Notes: generated by a model not told the origin, from the sequence alone. A DNA stretch of 64,000 bases from Oxalobacteraceae bacterium AB_14 (GCA_000381565.1 KB906725.1:150515-214514), one strand, 5' to 3'; positions 29,492-38,777 are shown, counted from the stretch's first letter. Made by a program: numbers and translations.

Positions 29492-30408
29492 TATTTTACT
29501 TCTGTAGCTTGGGTGCTCATCGGCGTCGGCGCGTGCAGCGTGCGGTGGCGGCCGACCCGCTCGAACTCGGAAATGACCTGGGCGCCGAACAGCAGCAGGG
29601 TGGCGCCGATTTCCAGGCTGAACATGACAATGATGGCGGTGGTCATCGAGCCGTACACCACGTTCACCTGCGACAAGGTTGAAAAATACCAAACCAGGAT
29701 GTGGCGCGCCAGTTCCCACAGCAGCGCCGCCGTCACGCCGCCGATCAGCGCGTGCGACAGCGACAGGCGGCCGACCGGCATCACCAGGTAGATCGACGTC
29801 AGCACCAGCACCTCGCCGCCCAGGCCCAGCAGGTACAGCAGCACGCCGGAGATGCCGTGCAGCGACCAGCTGTAGCCGAGGAATTGCACGCTTTCCTCAC
29901 CCAGCACTTGCAGGCTGCCCGCCACCAGGGTCACCAGCAGCATGCCCACACCCAGCGACAGGATGTAGCAGTAGGGCATGATCGCCGAGATCAGGAAATG
30001 CCGGCGCCGTATCTCGACCCGGTGCTTGAAGATGACCGACATGGCGTTTTCCAGCACCGTGAACGCCAGCGAGCTGAAGAAAATCATGCTGACCACCAGC
30101 ACGCCGCCAATCAGGTCGCGATGTTCAAGGAAATGGCCGACCTCGGTCACGACGGCCTTGGCCTGGCCCGGCACCAGCCAGTTCAGGTAGCGGCCCAGCG
30201 TGGCCAGCAATTCGTCCTGCGCGATGAAATGCGACAGCGTGACCACCACCAGCATCACCAGCGGCACGATCGACAGCAGGGAGTAGTAAGCGACCGCGCC
30301 CGCCAGCAGCAAGCCCTGATTGGCGCGGAAGCCCTTCATGCATTGCACCAGAAAATCCATCGGATGCGCGCTGACATGCAGCAGCGCCCTGCGGTTAAAT
30401 AGTCTCAT
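29491..30408 (-). CDS. YihY/BrkB-family inner membrane protein
   Basis: A 305-residue membrane protein of the YihY/virulence factor BrkB family, once called ribonuclease BN. It has about six transmembrane helices. Family blocks are GLLLAGAVAYYSLLSIVPL, VVSMIFFSSLAFTVLENAM and LSHALIGGVTAALLWELAR. The biochemical role is unknown in the family. The gene stands at the 3' end of the minus-strand peptide-binding protein gene with 20 bp between them, so they may be co-transcribed. Confidence 0.88.
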   Translation of the reverse strand: MRLFNRRALLHVSAHPMDFLVQCMKGFRANQGLLLAGAVAYYSLLSIVPLVMLVVVTLSHFIAQDELLATLGRYLNWLVPGQAKAVVTEVGHFLEHRDLIGGVLVVSMIFFSSLAFTVLENAMSVIFKHRVEIRRRHFLISAIMPYCYILSLGVGMLLVTLVAGSLQVLGEESVQFLGYSWSLHGISGVLLYLLGLGGEVLVLTSIYLVMPVGRLSLSHALIGGVTAALLWELARHILVWYFSTLSQVNVVYGSMTTAIIVMFSLEIGATLLLFGAQVISEFERVGRHRTLHAPTPMSTQATEVK

Positions 30409-30428
30409 GCGGCCATTGTACGCATGGA

Positions 30429-32153
30429 TCAGCGCGAGTTATGTGCGGCTACGTCCAGATAGCGCCAGTTGGTCAGTTCCACCGGATGGCGCTGGTAGTG
30501 CATCAGCCACGGCTGCTGCAGGTCGGCGGAAATCGGATGCGTCAGCAGCACCCACGGCGTGTAGGCGTGGATCAGTTGCGCCATCTCGTCGTACAGCGCG
30601 GTGCGCTGCGGCGAGTCGCCCATGCTGCGGCTCCGCTCGTAGCGCTGGTTGTAGGCGGGCAGGTTGAAGCGGGCGTAGTTGGCGCGGCCGCTGTTGGGGC
30701 CATACAGCAGCTGGTAGAAGTTTTCGCCGTCGGGGAAGTCGGCGACCCAGTTGGTCTCGAACATCATCACCGAGCCCAGGCGCGAGGCTTTGATGATCTC
30801 GGTTTTCTTGTCGCTCTTGAAAGCCACTTTCAGGCCGATGGCGTTCAGGTTCTTGCGCCACAGCTCGTCGCGCAGGCGGCCGACGGTGGACGATTCGCTG
30901 TGCATCACCAGGGTCAGCGGCTTGCCGTCGGGCTGGGTGCGGAAGCCGTCGGCGGCCTTGCGGTAGCCGTAGCGTTCCAGCAGCGCGTTGGCCAGCGCCG
31001 GATCGTAGGCGACCGGGCTGCGGTAGGCCGGATCGTAGCCCAGCACGTTCGGCGGCAACGGCGTGGCGGCCGGCAGCGCCAGGCCCTTCTTCATCAAGGC
31101 CACGTCCTCGCCGCTGTTGTAGCCCAGCGCGATGGCGCGCCGCAAGGCCAGCTTCTCCTTGCTGTAGCCGCCGATCAGCGGGTCGTCCATGTTCATCCAC
31201 ATGTAGTAGGTTTGCAGCACGGGGAAGGGCGACAGCACCATGCCCTGTTTGGCCAGCGCCGGTTTCAGGGTCGGCCTGGCGTCCGCTGTCAGCACCATGT
31301 CCTTCATCGATTCCGGCAGCTGTTCGAGGAAGTCGAATTCGCCGTTCAGGAAGCCCAGCACGCGCGACTGGTATTCCTCGACGATCTTGATGTCGACCTG
31401 ATCCAGCAGCGGCAGGCGCCTGCCCTGGAACATCGTCGGCCGAAAGTCGCGGTTGGCCAGCAAGGTGATCTGGTCGCTGTGCTTCCAGCGCCCCATCATG
31501 AAGGGGCCGGTGCCGACCGGGTGGTTGCCGGCCTGCGCGCCGTAGGCCTCCATCACCTCGCGCGCGACCACGCCGGTGGACGGCGTCGCCAGGTAGAACA
31601 GGAAGTTGGGGTCGGCGGCGTTGAGCTTGATGCGCAGGGTGAACTTGTCCAGCGCCTGCAGGCCGGCGATGGTGCTGTCGTAGCTGAACTGGGTCTTGAG
31701 CGCCTCGTCGCCGGTGATCTTGCCGTCCAACAGAAACAGCCACGGCGACTTCAGCGTCGGATCGTACAGGCGCTTCAGGCTGTAGACGTAGTCCTGCGCG
31801 GTGACTTGGCGATGCGCGCCCTTGAACGCCGGATCGGGCGTGAAGTAGACATCCTGGCGCAGGTGAAAGGTGTAGCTCAGGCCATTGTCTTCCACGGTCG
31901 GCATCGCGTACAGCGTGTTCGCTTGCAGCTTGACGGGGCGGGCCAGGTAGTCGTAGCGCAGCAGCGGATCGAACAGGTTTTCCAGCAGGCTGAGGCTGGC
32001 GATATCGGATGCCACCGCCGGATCGAGGCCGGTTTCGCCGGTGCTCAGGAAGGCGTGCAGGACCTTGGGCGCCGCCGCGGCAGGCGGCTCGGCAGCGGCG
32101 AGGCCAGAGGATAGCGCCAGCGCCAGCAGGGCCGCAACATAACTTTTGGGCAT
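30429..32153 (-). CDS. ABC transporter substrate-binding protein, family 5 (peptide type)
   Basis: A 574-residue periplasmic solute-binding protein. A signal peptide (MPKSYVAALLALALSSGLAAA) leads to a DppA/OppA-like fold, with VLHAFLSTGETGLDPAVASD and NLFDPLLRYDYLARPVKLQ near the N-terminus and VADFPDGENFYQLLYGPNSG near the C-terminus. The start may be ATG 32153 or ATG 32162. No permease or ATPase gene is adjacent, so it must work with a transporter encoded elsewhere or serve another role. The ligand is not predictable, though peptidoglycan peptides are possible given nearby genes. Confidence 0.88.
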   Translation of the reverse strand: MPKSYVAALLALALSSGLAAAEPPAAAAPKVLHAFLSTGETGLDPAVASDIASLSLLENLFDPLLRYDYLARPVKLQANTLYAMPTVEDNGLSYTFHLRQDVYFTPDPAFKGAHRQVTAQDYVYSLKRLYDPTLKSPWLFLLDGKITGDEALKTQFSYDSTIAGLQALDKFTLRIKLNAADPNFLFYLATPSTGVVAREVMEAYGAQAGNHPVGTGPFMMGRWKHSDQITLLANRDFRPTMFQGRRLPLLDQVDIKIVEEYQSRVLGFLNGEFDFLEQLPESMKDMVLTADARPTLKPALAKQGMVLSPFPVLQTYYMWMNMDDPLIGGYSKEKLALRRAIALGYNSGEDVALMKKGLALPAATPLPPNVLGYDPAYRSPVAYDPALANALLERYGYRKAADGFRTQPDGKPLTLVMHSESSTVGRLRDELWRKNLNAIGLKVAFKSDKKTEIIKASRLGSVMMFETNWVADFPDGENFYQLLYGPNSGRANYARFNLPAYNQRYERSRSMGDSPQRTALYDEMAQLIHAYTPWVLLTHPISADLQQPWLMHYQRHPVELTNWRYLDVAAHNSR

Positions 32154-32261
32154 CAGGTCCATTCCACATCGCATACGTAAAGCGGCAGCTTATAACTTTT
32201 TTGACGGGCTTACCCGCTATACTTTGCGAATCGCCCACTGCTTTCAGGAAAATTTCTAGCT

Positions 32262-33500
32262 ATGTCGCTCAATTACATCTGGTCCGGCTTCTTCCTGGTC
32301 GGCTTTGCGGCCGCGCTGGCGCAGTTCCTGCTGACGGGCGACACCGAAATCTTCAAGCGCATCATCGACGGCACCTTCGACTCCGCCAAGGCCGGCGTGA
32401 TGGACATCGCGCTGCCGCTGGCCGGCGTGATGACGCTGTGGCTGGGCATCATGAATATCGGCGAGAAGGCCGGCGCCATCGACCTGCTGGCGCGGCTGAT
32501 CGCGCCGTTCTTCTCGCGCATCTTCCCCGGCGTGCCGAAGCACCATCCGGCCACCGGCCACATGGTGATGAACTTCTCGGCCAACCTGCTGGGCCTGGAC
32601 AACGCCGCCACGCCGTTCGGCCTGAAGGCCATGGAAAGCCTGCAAACCCTCAACCCCAGCAAGGACGAGCCGACCGACGCCCAGATCATGTTCCTGGTGC
32701 TGCACACCTCCGGCCTGACCCTGATCCCGCTGGCGATCATGGCGCAGCGCTCGATCCTGGGCGCGGCCGATCCGTCCGACATCTTCATCCCCTGCATGAT
32801 CGCGACCTATGTGGCGACCGTGACCGGCATCATCGCCGTCGCCATCCGCCAGCGCATCAACCTGTTCAACGGCGTGGTGCTGAGCTGGCTGGGCGGCATG
32901 ACGGCCGCCATCGCCGGCATGGTGTTTTACTTCACGCACTACCTGACCAAGATCGAGATCGAGCTGTTCTCCAAGGTCTTCAGCAACCTGGTGCTGATGG
33001 TGGTGATCGCCGGCTTCATCATCGGCGCGCTGCGGCGCAAGGTCAACGTCTACGAGGCGTTCATCGAAGGCGCCAAGGGCGGCATCCAGACCTCGATCAC
33101 CGTGATTCCCTACCTGGTCGGCATGCTGGTGGCGATCAGCGTGATCCGCAACGCCGGTGTGTTCGCCTACGTGGTGGACGGCTTCAGCTGGCTGTTCGCC
33201 CACCTGGGCATCAACACCGATTTCGTGCCATCGCTGCCGACCGCGCTGATGAAGCCGCTCAGCGGCAGCGCCGCCAAGGCCATGATGATCGACACCATGC
33301 GCACCTACGGCGTGGATTCGTTCGTCGGCCGCCTGGCCTGCGTGTTCAACGGCTCGGCCGACACCACCTTCTACATCGTCGCTCTGTACTTCGGCTCGGT
33401 GGGCATACGCAAGACGCGCTACGCGATTTCCTGCGGCCTGATCGCCGACCTGGCCGGCGTCATCGCCGCCATCTTCGTCTCCTACGTCTTCTTCCATTGA
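32262..33500 (+). CDS. Fused SpmA-SpmB nucleoside-recognition (Gate) membrane protein
   Basis: A 412-residue polytopic membrane protein. The first half matches spore maturation protein SpmA (GLDNAATPFGLKAME, LHTSGLTLIPLAI). The second half matches SpmB (YLVGMLVAISVIRNAGVF, PLSGSAAKAMM, GSADTTFYIVALYFGSVGI, KTRYAISCGLIADL). Both halves carry a Gate/nucleoside-recognition domain. In Bacillus, separate spmA and spmB genes share an operon with a DD-carboxypeptidase gene and affect spore cortex cross-linking. Here the fusion is followed 11 bp later by a PBP4-type DD-peptidase gene in an organism that presumably does not sporulate. The biochemical activity is unknown. Confidence 0.9.
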   Translation: MSLNYIWSGFFLVGFAAALAQFLLTGDTEIFKRIIDGTFDSAKAGVMDIALPLAGVMTLWLGIMNIGEKAGAIDLLARLIAPFFSRIFPGVPKHHPATGHMVMNFSANLLGLDNAATPFGLKAMESLQTLNPSKDEPTDAQIMFLVLHTSGLTLIPLAIMAQRSILGAADPSDIFIPCMIATYVATVTGIIAVAIRQRINLFNGVVLSWLGGMTAAIAGMVFYFTHYLTKIEIELFSKVFSNLVLMVVIAGFIIGALRRKVNVYEAFIEGAKGGIQTSITVIPYLVGMLVAISVIRNAGVFAYVVDGFSWLFAHLGINTDFVPSLPTALMKPLSGSAAKAMMIDTMRTYGVDSFVGRLACVFNGSADTTFYIVALYFGSVGIRKTRYAISCGLIADLAGVIAAIFVSYVFFH

Positions 33501-33511
33501 ACAGGGTCGCC

Positions 33512-35014
33512 ATGTTCCGTCGCCTCATACTCGCCGCGCTGCTTGCTACCAGCACCGCCGGCACCGCCCACGCCGCCGACCTGCCGGAGCCGATCGCCGC
33601 GCTGCTGCAGGCGGCGCATATTCCGCTGGAAGGCGCCGGCATCGTCGTGCTGCGCGGCGACACCACGCTGATCTCGCACAACGCGCAGCAGAGCATGCAG
33701 CCGGCATCCACCATGAAGCTGTTCACCACGATGACCGCGCTGGAACAGTTCGGTCCCGCCTTCCGTGGCCGCACCGAGTTCCGCAGCAGCGCCAAGCTGG
33801 TCAATGGCGTGCTGCGAGGCGACTTGATCCTGCGCGGCGGCGGCGATGTCGACCTCAACGAGGACGTGCTGCTGCACATGTTGCAAGCGCTGCGCAACCA
33901 GGGCATCCGCAAGATCAAGGGCGACGTGGTCCTGGACCGTCAATTGTTCCAGCCGGCGCGGCCGGACGTGGGCCAGCCGCCGTTCGACGAGTTCCCGTGG
34001 GCCTACTACAACGTGATCCCCGATGCGCTGCTGACCAACACCAACCTGCTGAAAGTGGAAATGCGCTCGACCGGCAACAAGGTCGGCCTGGTGATGATGC
34101 CGGAGATGGACAAGGTCAGCATCCGCTCGGACATGAAGCTCAGCGATGCGCCGTGCGCGTCGTGGGAGCAGGGCTGGCGGTCGCCGGACGTTGCGCGCAG
34201 CGGCGACAGGATCGAGGTGGTACTGCACGGCAGCTACCCCAAGAACTGCATCAAGTCGACCAGCGTCGATGTGCTGGACCACCACGACTATCTGGAGCGC
34301 TTGCTGCGCGCCACCTGGCGCAAACTGGGCGGCAGCATAGCCGGCGACGTGCGCGAGGCCGGCGCGGGCGATGCCACAACTGCGTCCGAGTCCGCGCCCG
34401 CCGACACATCAACGCCGGCCACCCGCCTGCTGGCCGAACACGTCTCCCGTCCGCTGCCGGAAATGCTACGCGATATCAACAAGTTCTCCGACAACACCCT
34501 GGCCCGCACGGTGTTCCTGATGCTGGGCAGCCTGCAAGCCGACCCGGTGCTGGGCAGCCGCCCGATCCCACCCGACGGCAGCCAGGCCAGCACGCCGATG
34601 CGCGCCGAAACCGCGATCCGCGGCTGGCTGCAAAACCAGCGCATCGACGCCAACGGCCTGGTCTTCGACAATGGCTCCGGCCTGTCCCGCACCGAACGCG
34701 CCACGCCGGCGCAACTGGCCGGCGTGCTGCAAGCCGGCCTGAAGAGCCTGTGGATGCCGGAGTTCCTGTCCAGCTTGCCCATCGCCGCCACCGACGGCAC
34801 CATGCGCAAGCGCCTCAAGGACAGCCCCGCCGCGCTGCGCGCCCGCATCAAGACCGGCAGCCTGAAAAGCGTGATCGCCATCGCCGGCTACGTCACCGAC
34901 GCCAACAACCAGCCCTGCGTCGTGGTCGCCATCCTGAACGACGAGCACGTGGCCAACGGCGCCGGCCGCACCGTGCTGGATGGCGTGATCGACTGGGTGT
35001 CGCGCACTAAGTGA
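33512..35014 (+). CDS. dacB: D-alanyl-D-alanine carboxypeptidase/endopeptidase (PBP4 type)
   Basis: A 500-residue periplasmic penicillin-binding protein of peptidase family S13. A signal peptide (MFRRLILAALLATSTAGTAHA) precedes the catalytic motifs SxxK (PASTMKLFT, about residue 66-69), SxN (FSDNTLAR) and KTG (IKTGSLKSV). It trims terminal D-Ala and cleaves cross-links in peptidoglycan. ATG 33512 is chosen because it starts the signal peptide; the frame stays open upstream but only as antisense-like sequence over spmAB. It is probably co-transcribed with spmAB. Confidence 0.95.
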   Translation: MFRRLILAALLATSTAGTAHAADLPEPIAALLQAAHIPLEGAGIVVLRGDTTLISHNAQQSMQPASTMKLFTTMTALEQFGPAFRGRTEFRSSAKLVNGVLRGDLILRGGGDVDLNEDVLLHMLQALRNQGIRKIKGDVVLDRQLFQPARPDVGQPPFDEFPWAYYNVIPDALLTNTNLLKVEMRSTGNKVGLVMMPEMDKVSIRSDMKLSDAPCASWEQGWRSPDVARSGDRIEVVLHGSYPKNCIKSTSVDVLDHHDYLERLLRATWRKLGGSIAGDVREAGAGDATTASESAPADTSTPATRLLAEHVSRPLPEMLRDINKFSDNTLARTVFLMLGSLQADPVLGSRPIPPDGSQASTPMRAETAIRGWLQNQRIDANGLVFDNGSGLSRTERATPAQLAGVLQAGLKSLWMPEFLSSLPIAATDGTMRKRLKDSPAALRARIKTGSLKSVIAIAGYVTDANNQPCVVVAILNDEHVANGAGRTVLDGVIDWVSRTK

Positions 35015-35048
35015 ACCTGGAATGTTCGTCAAGAGTTATCCGTCATGC

Positions 35049-35109
35049 AGATAAAGTCAAGATATCCGGATAACAGATATATTGACTTTATCTGAAATTC
35101 AGCTAAACT
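35049..35109 (+). promoter_or_regulatory. hipBA promoter with HipB-type operators
   Basis: AGATAAAGTCAA (35049-35060) and TTGACTTTATCT (35082-35093) form a perfect 12-bp inverted repeat around TATCCGGATA (35063-35072). The right arm contains -35 TTGACT (35082-35087), and -10 TAAACT lies at 35104-35109 with 16-bp spacing. TATCC/GGATA half-sites recur at 35036 and 35127, resembling the TATCC-N8-GGATA operators known for E. coli HipB. Autorepression is expected. Confidence 0.75.
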
Positions 35110-35137
35110 TGATTTATCTGAATAACGGATACTCTCT

Positions 35138-35401
35138 ATGTCAACCGCCCCCGCATCCCAGCTTGTCATCACCCCGCCACAGCTAGGTCAGTTGCTCTTG
35201 TCTACGCGCAAGCGTCGACAACTCACGCAAACCGCCGTGGCGAATCGTCTTGGCTTGAGCCAGAACCGCATTTCACACTTGGAACAGCATCCAGATGAAA
35301 TCAGCGTCAAGCAGCTGCTCATTTGGTGTTCAGTAATCGGGCTGGAACTGCGGCTCGGGGAGCGAATCGAGGGCGGGCCGAGCAGCTCTGCCGAGTGGTA
35401 A
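35138..35401 (+). CDS. hipB: HipB-like antitoxin (HTH)
   Basis: An 87-residue Xre-type helix-turn-helix protein (LLLSTRKRRQLTQTAVANRL, then LSQNRISHLEQHPD). HipB neutralises the HipA kinase and represses the operon. The C-terminal segment LLIWCSVIGLELRLGERIE is typical of type II antitoxins of this class. It is followed by hipA after a 2-bp gap. A dyad-rich upstream region supports autoregulation. Confidence 0.88.
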   Translation: MSTAPASQLVITPPQLGQLLLSTRKRRQLTQTAVANRLGLSQNRISHLEQHPDEISVKQLLIWCSVIGLELRLGERIEGGPSSSAEW

Positions 35402-35403
35402 TC

Positions 35404-36750
35404 ATGGGCCGTCGCGCGCATCGCCAAACACTACACCTCTGGGCCAATGGGAACTACGTGGGACGCTGGACGGTCAAGGCCTCGGGAGACTCCGAACTGC
35501 AATATGACGCAGCCTGGCGCAACTCCACACGCGGGCGCCCGGTCTCGCTATCGCTGCCGTTCAATCTTCATAACGAGCCACTAAAAGGAGACCGCGTCTC
35601 CCACTACTTCGATGGACTGCTGCCGGACAGCGACACCATACGCAAACGCGTTGCAGTCCGGTTCAAGACCGGTTCGACCGACGCATTCGAGCTTCTCTCG
35701 GCCGTTGGCCGGGACTGCGCTGGAGCTTTGCAGCTTCTGCCCGAGGGTGTCGAACCGGAAGGACTGGGCCAGGTCGACGGCATAGTGGTTGATGATGAGG
35801 CCATCGAGCGGCACCTGCTGGACGTGGTCAATCCAGGCCACTACGGCGCCATGCCGGACCCCGATGACGATTTCAGGATTTCGCTGGCCGGCGCGCAAGA
35901 GAAGGACGCGTTCCTGTGGTGGGATGGAAAATGGCTGAAGCCGCGGGGCGCAACACCGACAACCCACATCTTCAAGCTCCCCATCGGGCTGGTTGGCGGG
36001 AGAAAGGCGGACTTCTCCACATCGGTCGACAACGAGTGGCTATGCCTGCGGCTGTTCAAAGCATACGGGTTGCCAACAGCGAATGCGGAGATTGTGACAT
36101 TCGGCTCACAACGGGTGCTCGTCGTAGAGCGCTTCGACCGGGCACTGTCGCACGACGGAAAACAGCTGTTCCGGCTGGTTCAAGAAGATTTTTGCCAGGC
36201 AACGGGAACCTCGCCGCTGATGAAATACGAAAACCAAGGCGGCCCGGGCCTGCAGCAGATATTCACCCTGCTACAACAGTCGCAACAGGCGGTCGCGGAC
36301 ATGCACACACTCATGGCCACGCAGCTTCTGTTCTGGATGCTGCGAGCACCGGATGGTCACGCCAAGAACTTCAGCATTCAGTTGCTCCCCGGCGAGCAGC
36401 GCTTCAAGCTGACGCCTCTCTATGACGTGATGTCGGCCTATCCTGCCATAGGCAATGGACCGAACCAGTGGGCAGAGCAGGACATTAAGATGGCTATGGC
36501 CCTACTTGGGAAGAACAGGCACTACCTGGCGCACAACATCATGCGACGCCACTTCAACAGCACGGCGAAGAAGGTCGGGTACGGCGACAATGCCGAGCCT
36601 CTCATCCAGGACTTCATTGCCCGCACACCTACCATTGTTGATAAGGTCCGCGCGGAGTTGCCAGCCGGGTTCTCGGAAAAGGTCGCCGACCGAGTTCTCG
36701 GCGGCATTCTCGCCGCAGCGCACTCCCTGGAACAGATGTCGCCGGTCTAA
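35404..36750 (+). CDS. hipA: HipA-family serine/threonine kinase toxin
   Basis: A 448-residue HipA kinase. It has an N-terminal couple-HipA domain (HLWANGNYVGRW), a phosphate loop ISLAGAQEKDAF carrying the serine that HipA autophosphorylates, catalytic APDGHAKNFSI, metal-binding PLYDVMSAYP, and a C-terminal helical domain. E. coli HipA phosphorylates glutamyl-tRNA synthetase and causes growth arrest and persistence. All kinase motifs look intact, so the toxin is probably active. It starts at ATG 35404, two bases after hipB. The block has slightly lower GC and different codon use from its neighbours, consistent with acquisition by transfer. Confidence 0.92.
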   Translation: MGRRAHRQTLHLWANGNYVGRWTVKASGDSELQYDAAWRNSTRGRPVSLSLPFNLHNEPLKGDRVSHYFDGLLPDSDTIRKRVAVRFKTGSTDAFELLSAVGRDCAGALQLLPEGVEPEGLGQVDGIVVDDEAIERHLLDVVNPGHYGAMPDPDDDFRISLAGAQEKDAFLWWDGKWLKPRGATPTTHIFKLPIGLVGGRKADFSTSVDNEWLCLRLFKAYGLPTANAEIVTFGSQRVLVVERFDRALSHDGKQLFRLVQEDFCQATGTSPLMKYENQGGPGLQQIFTLLQQSQQAVADMHTLMATQLLFWMLRAPDGHAKNFSIQLLPGEQRFKLTPLYDVMSAYPAIGNGPNQWAEQDIKMAMALLGKNRHYLAHNIMRRHFNSTAKKVGYGDNAEPLIQDFIARTPTIVDKVRAELPAGFSEKVADRVLGGILAAAHSLEQMSPV

Positions 36751-36789
36751 TCGAACACTTGCCTGCCTCGTAGGCCATGGCGGCCAGAA

Positions 36790-37689
36790 TCACGCCGCCG
36801 GCAACCCTTCCTCCACCAGGTAATCGATAAACGCCCGCACCTTCAGCGCCAGGTGCGGGCCGGGCATGTAGACCGCGTGCACGGTACCGGCATATGGCTC
36901 GTCGAAGATCCATTCCGGCAGCACCTGCCGCACGCGCTGCTGCGCCAGCGCCGGACGCGCCGTGAAATCCGGCACCAGGCCGATGCCGCCGCCCGCCTCC
37001 ACCACCGCCATCAAGGCCGCGCTGTTGTTGATCGTCAGCCGCGACGGCACGCGGATGCTGGCCGTCTCGCCGCCGCGCCGCAAGCTCCACGCATCGCCGA
37101 AGCGCGCGTAGCCCAGATAGCTGCATTGATGCGCCGGCAGTTCGTGCGGCGACTGCGGCTCGCCATGCGCGTCCAGATATTGCTGCGACGCCACCAGCAC
37201 ATAGCTCACCGGCCCCAGCGTGCGCGCCGCCAATCCCGGCGCCAATTCGGTCGCGATGCGAATCGCCAGGTCCATGCCCTCCTCGATCAAATCGATCTTG
37301 CGATCCATCAGCTGCAGCTCGACATTGACCTCCGGATAGCGCGCCAGGAAGCCGGGCAGCCTGGGCGCCAGCCACACCTGCCCCAGCACGATGGGCGCGC
37401 TGACGCGTATGGTGCCGTTCGGCCGCGCGCTGTAGCTGCCGGCCAGCGCATGCACTTCGCGCGCCGTGCTCACCATGCGCACGCAGGCCGCGTGCACCTG
37501 CTGCCCCAGCTCGGTCAGCGACAGCGAGCGCGTGGTCCGGTGCAGCAGCCGTCCGCCCATGTGCGCCTCCAGCCGCGACACATGGCGGCTGACCGCCGAC
37601 GTGGTCAGCTCCAGCTGCCGTGCCGCCGCCGAGAAACCACCGCTATCGACCACCTGTGCAAAGATGGCCATTTCCCTCAACATTTCCAT
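36790..37689 (-). CDS. LysR-family transcriptional regulator
   Basis: A 299-residue LysR regulator. The N-terminal HTH is FAQVVDSGGFSAAARQLELT then SAVSRHVSRLEAHMGGRLLH, followed by a substrate-binding domain (from about 90). It is of the AaeR/DmlR-like subgroup that often controls a divergent oxidoreductase. The aldo/keto reductase gene diverges from it across 110 bp containing a palindrome at 37719. The inducer is unknown. Confidence 0.92.
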   Translation of the reverse strand: MEMLREMAIFAQVVDSGGFSAAARQLELTTSAVSRHVSRLEAHMGGRLLHRTTRSLSLTELGQQVHAACVRMVSTAREVHALAGSYSARPNGTIRVSAPIVLGQVWLAPRLPGFLARYPEVNVELQLMDRKIDLIEEGMDLAIRIATELAPGLAARTLGPVSYVLVASQQYLDAHGEPQSPHELPAHQCSYLGYARFGDAWSLRRGGETASIRVPSRLTINNSAALMAVVEAGGGIGLVPDFTARPALAQQRVRQVLPEWIFDEPYAGTVHAVYMPGPHLALKVRAFIDYLVEEGLPAA

Positions 37690-37718
37690 CGCATCGCCCC
37701 ACCGTTGCAGCTACATCA

Positions 37719-37735
37719 ACAATGCTTTGCATTGT
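37719..37735. promoter_or_regulatory. Palindrome in the LysR/aldo-keto reductase divergent region
   Basis: ACAATGC-TTT-GCATTGT is a perfect 7-bp inverted repeat 30 bp from the LysR start and 65 bp from the reductase start. Its position and size fit the recognition site of a LysR regulator controlling both genes. Confidence 0.6.
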
Positions 37736-37799
37736 AAGTGGATTGTGTATTTTTTGTGCAGCGTCGATACTCAAAACACCACATCACGCAGGAGTCATC

Positions 37800-38777
37800 A
37801 TGAAACAACGCACTTTAGGCAGCCAGGGTCTGACGGTATCGGCGCAGGGTTTGGGCTGCATGGGCATGAGCAACACCTACGGGCCGGCCGACCAGACCGA
37901 GGCGGTCGCCACGCTGCACCGGGCGCTGGAACTGGGCGTCAACTTCTTCGACACGGCCGAGCAATACGGACCCTACGACAATGAGACGCTGCTGGGCCGC
38001 GCCTTCACCGGCCGCCGCGGCGAGGTGATCCTCGCCACCAAGTTCGGCTTCGACATCCGCGACGGCAAGACGGTCGGCGTGACCAGCGATCCGGCCCACA
38101 TCCGTGAAAAAGTCGAAGGCTCGCTGCGCCGCCTGAACACCGACTACCTCGACCTGCTGTACCAGCACCGCATCGATCCGCTGGTGCCGATCGAGGACGT
38201 GGTGGGCGTGATGGCCGATCTGGTCCGCGAAGGCAAGGTGCGCTACCTCGGCCTGTCCGAGGCGGGCGTGGCCAACATCCGCCGCGCCCATGCGGTGCAT
38301 CCGATCAGCGTGCTGCAAAGCGAGTACTCGCTGTGGGAGCGCAACCTGGAAGCCGACGTGCTGCCGGCGCTGCGCGAACTGGGCATCGGCCTGGTGGCGT
38401 TCAGCCCGTTGGGACGGGGTTTCCTGGCCGGCACCGCCAAGCGCGCGGAAGAGTATCCGCCGAACGATTTCCGCCATCTGGACCCGCGTCTGCAAGGCGA
38501 GAACTTCGACCGCAACATGGAGGCGGCAGCCATCGTGCGCGAGCTGGCCGATCACCGCCTGGTCACGCCGGGGCAGATCGCGCTGGCCTGGGCCATGCAC
38601 AGGGGCGACGATATCGTCACCATCCCCGGCACGCGCCGTCGCACCTTCCTGGAGCAGAACGTGGCCGCTGTGGAGATCACGCTGGATGAGACCGAGATGG
38701 CGGTGCTGGATAACGCGCTGAAACAGGTGTCCGGCCCGCGCTACAGCAAGGAACGCATGGCGATGGTGGATCGCTAA
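37800..38777 (+). CDS. Aldo/keto reductase
   Basis: A 325-residue NADPH-dependent oxidoreductase with a TIM-barrel fold (AKR13/YajO-like group). Active-site residues are the Asp and Tyr in FFDTAEQYGPYDNETLLG, the Lys in LATKFGFDIRDG and the His in YQHRIDPLVP. The cofactor-binding IPGTRRRTFLEQNV lies near the C-terminus. ATG 37800 has a GGAG ribosome site. Substrates are probably aldehydes; the specific one is unknown. Its end overlaps the convergent dipeptidase gene by 4 bp. Confidence 0.92.
   Translation: MKQRTLGSQGLTVSAQGLGCMGMSNTYGPADQTEAVATLHRALELGVNFFDTAEQYGPYDNETLLGRAFTGRRGEVILATKFGFDIRDGKTVGVTSDPAHIREKVEGSLRRLNTDYLDLLYQHRIDPLVPIEDVVGVMADLVREGKVRYLGLSEAGVANIRRAHAVHPISVLQSEYSLWERNLEADVLPALRELGIGLVAFSPLGRGFLAGTAKRAEEYPPNDFRHLDPRLQGENFDRNMEAAAIVRELADHRLVTPGQIALAWAMHRGDDIVTIPGTRRRTFLEQNVAAVEITLDETEMAVLDNALKQVSGPRYSKERMAMVDR

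Noticed and set aside
32009..33511. Upstream in-frame extension of dacB over the spmAB gene
   Set aside because: The extension reads as shifted-frame spmAB (Arg, His and Gln-rich). The signal peptide begins at ATG 33512.
35015..36789. Prophage or genomic island around hipBA
   Set aside because: The base composition is slightly different, but no integrase, attachment repeats or phage genes were seen; only the toxin-antitoxin pair is supported.
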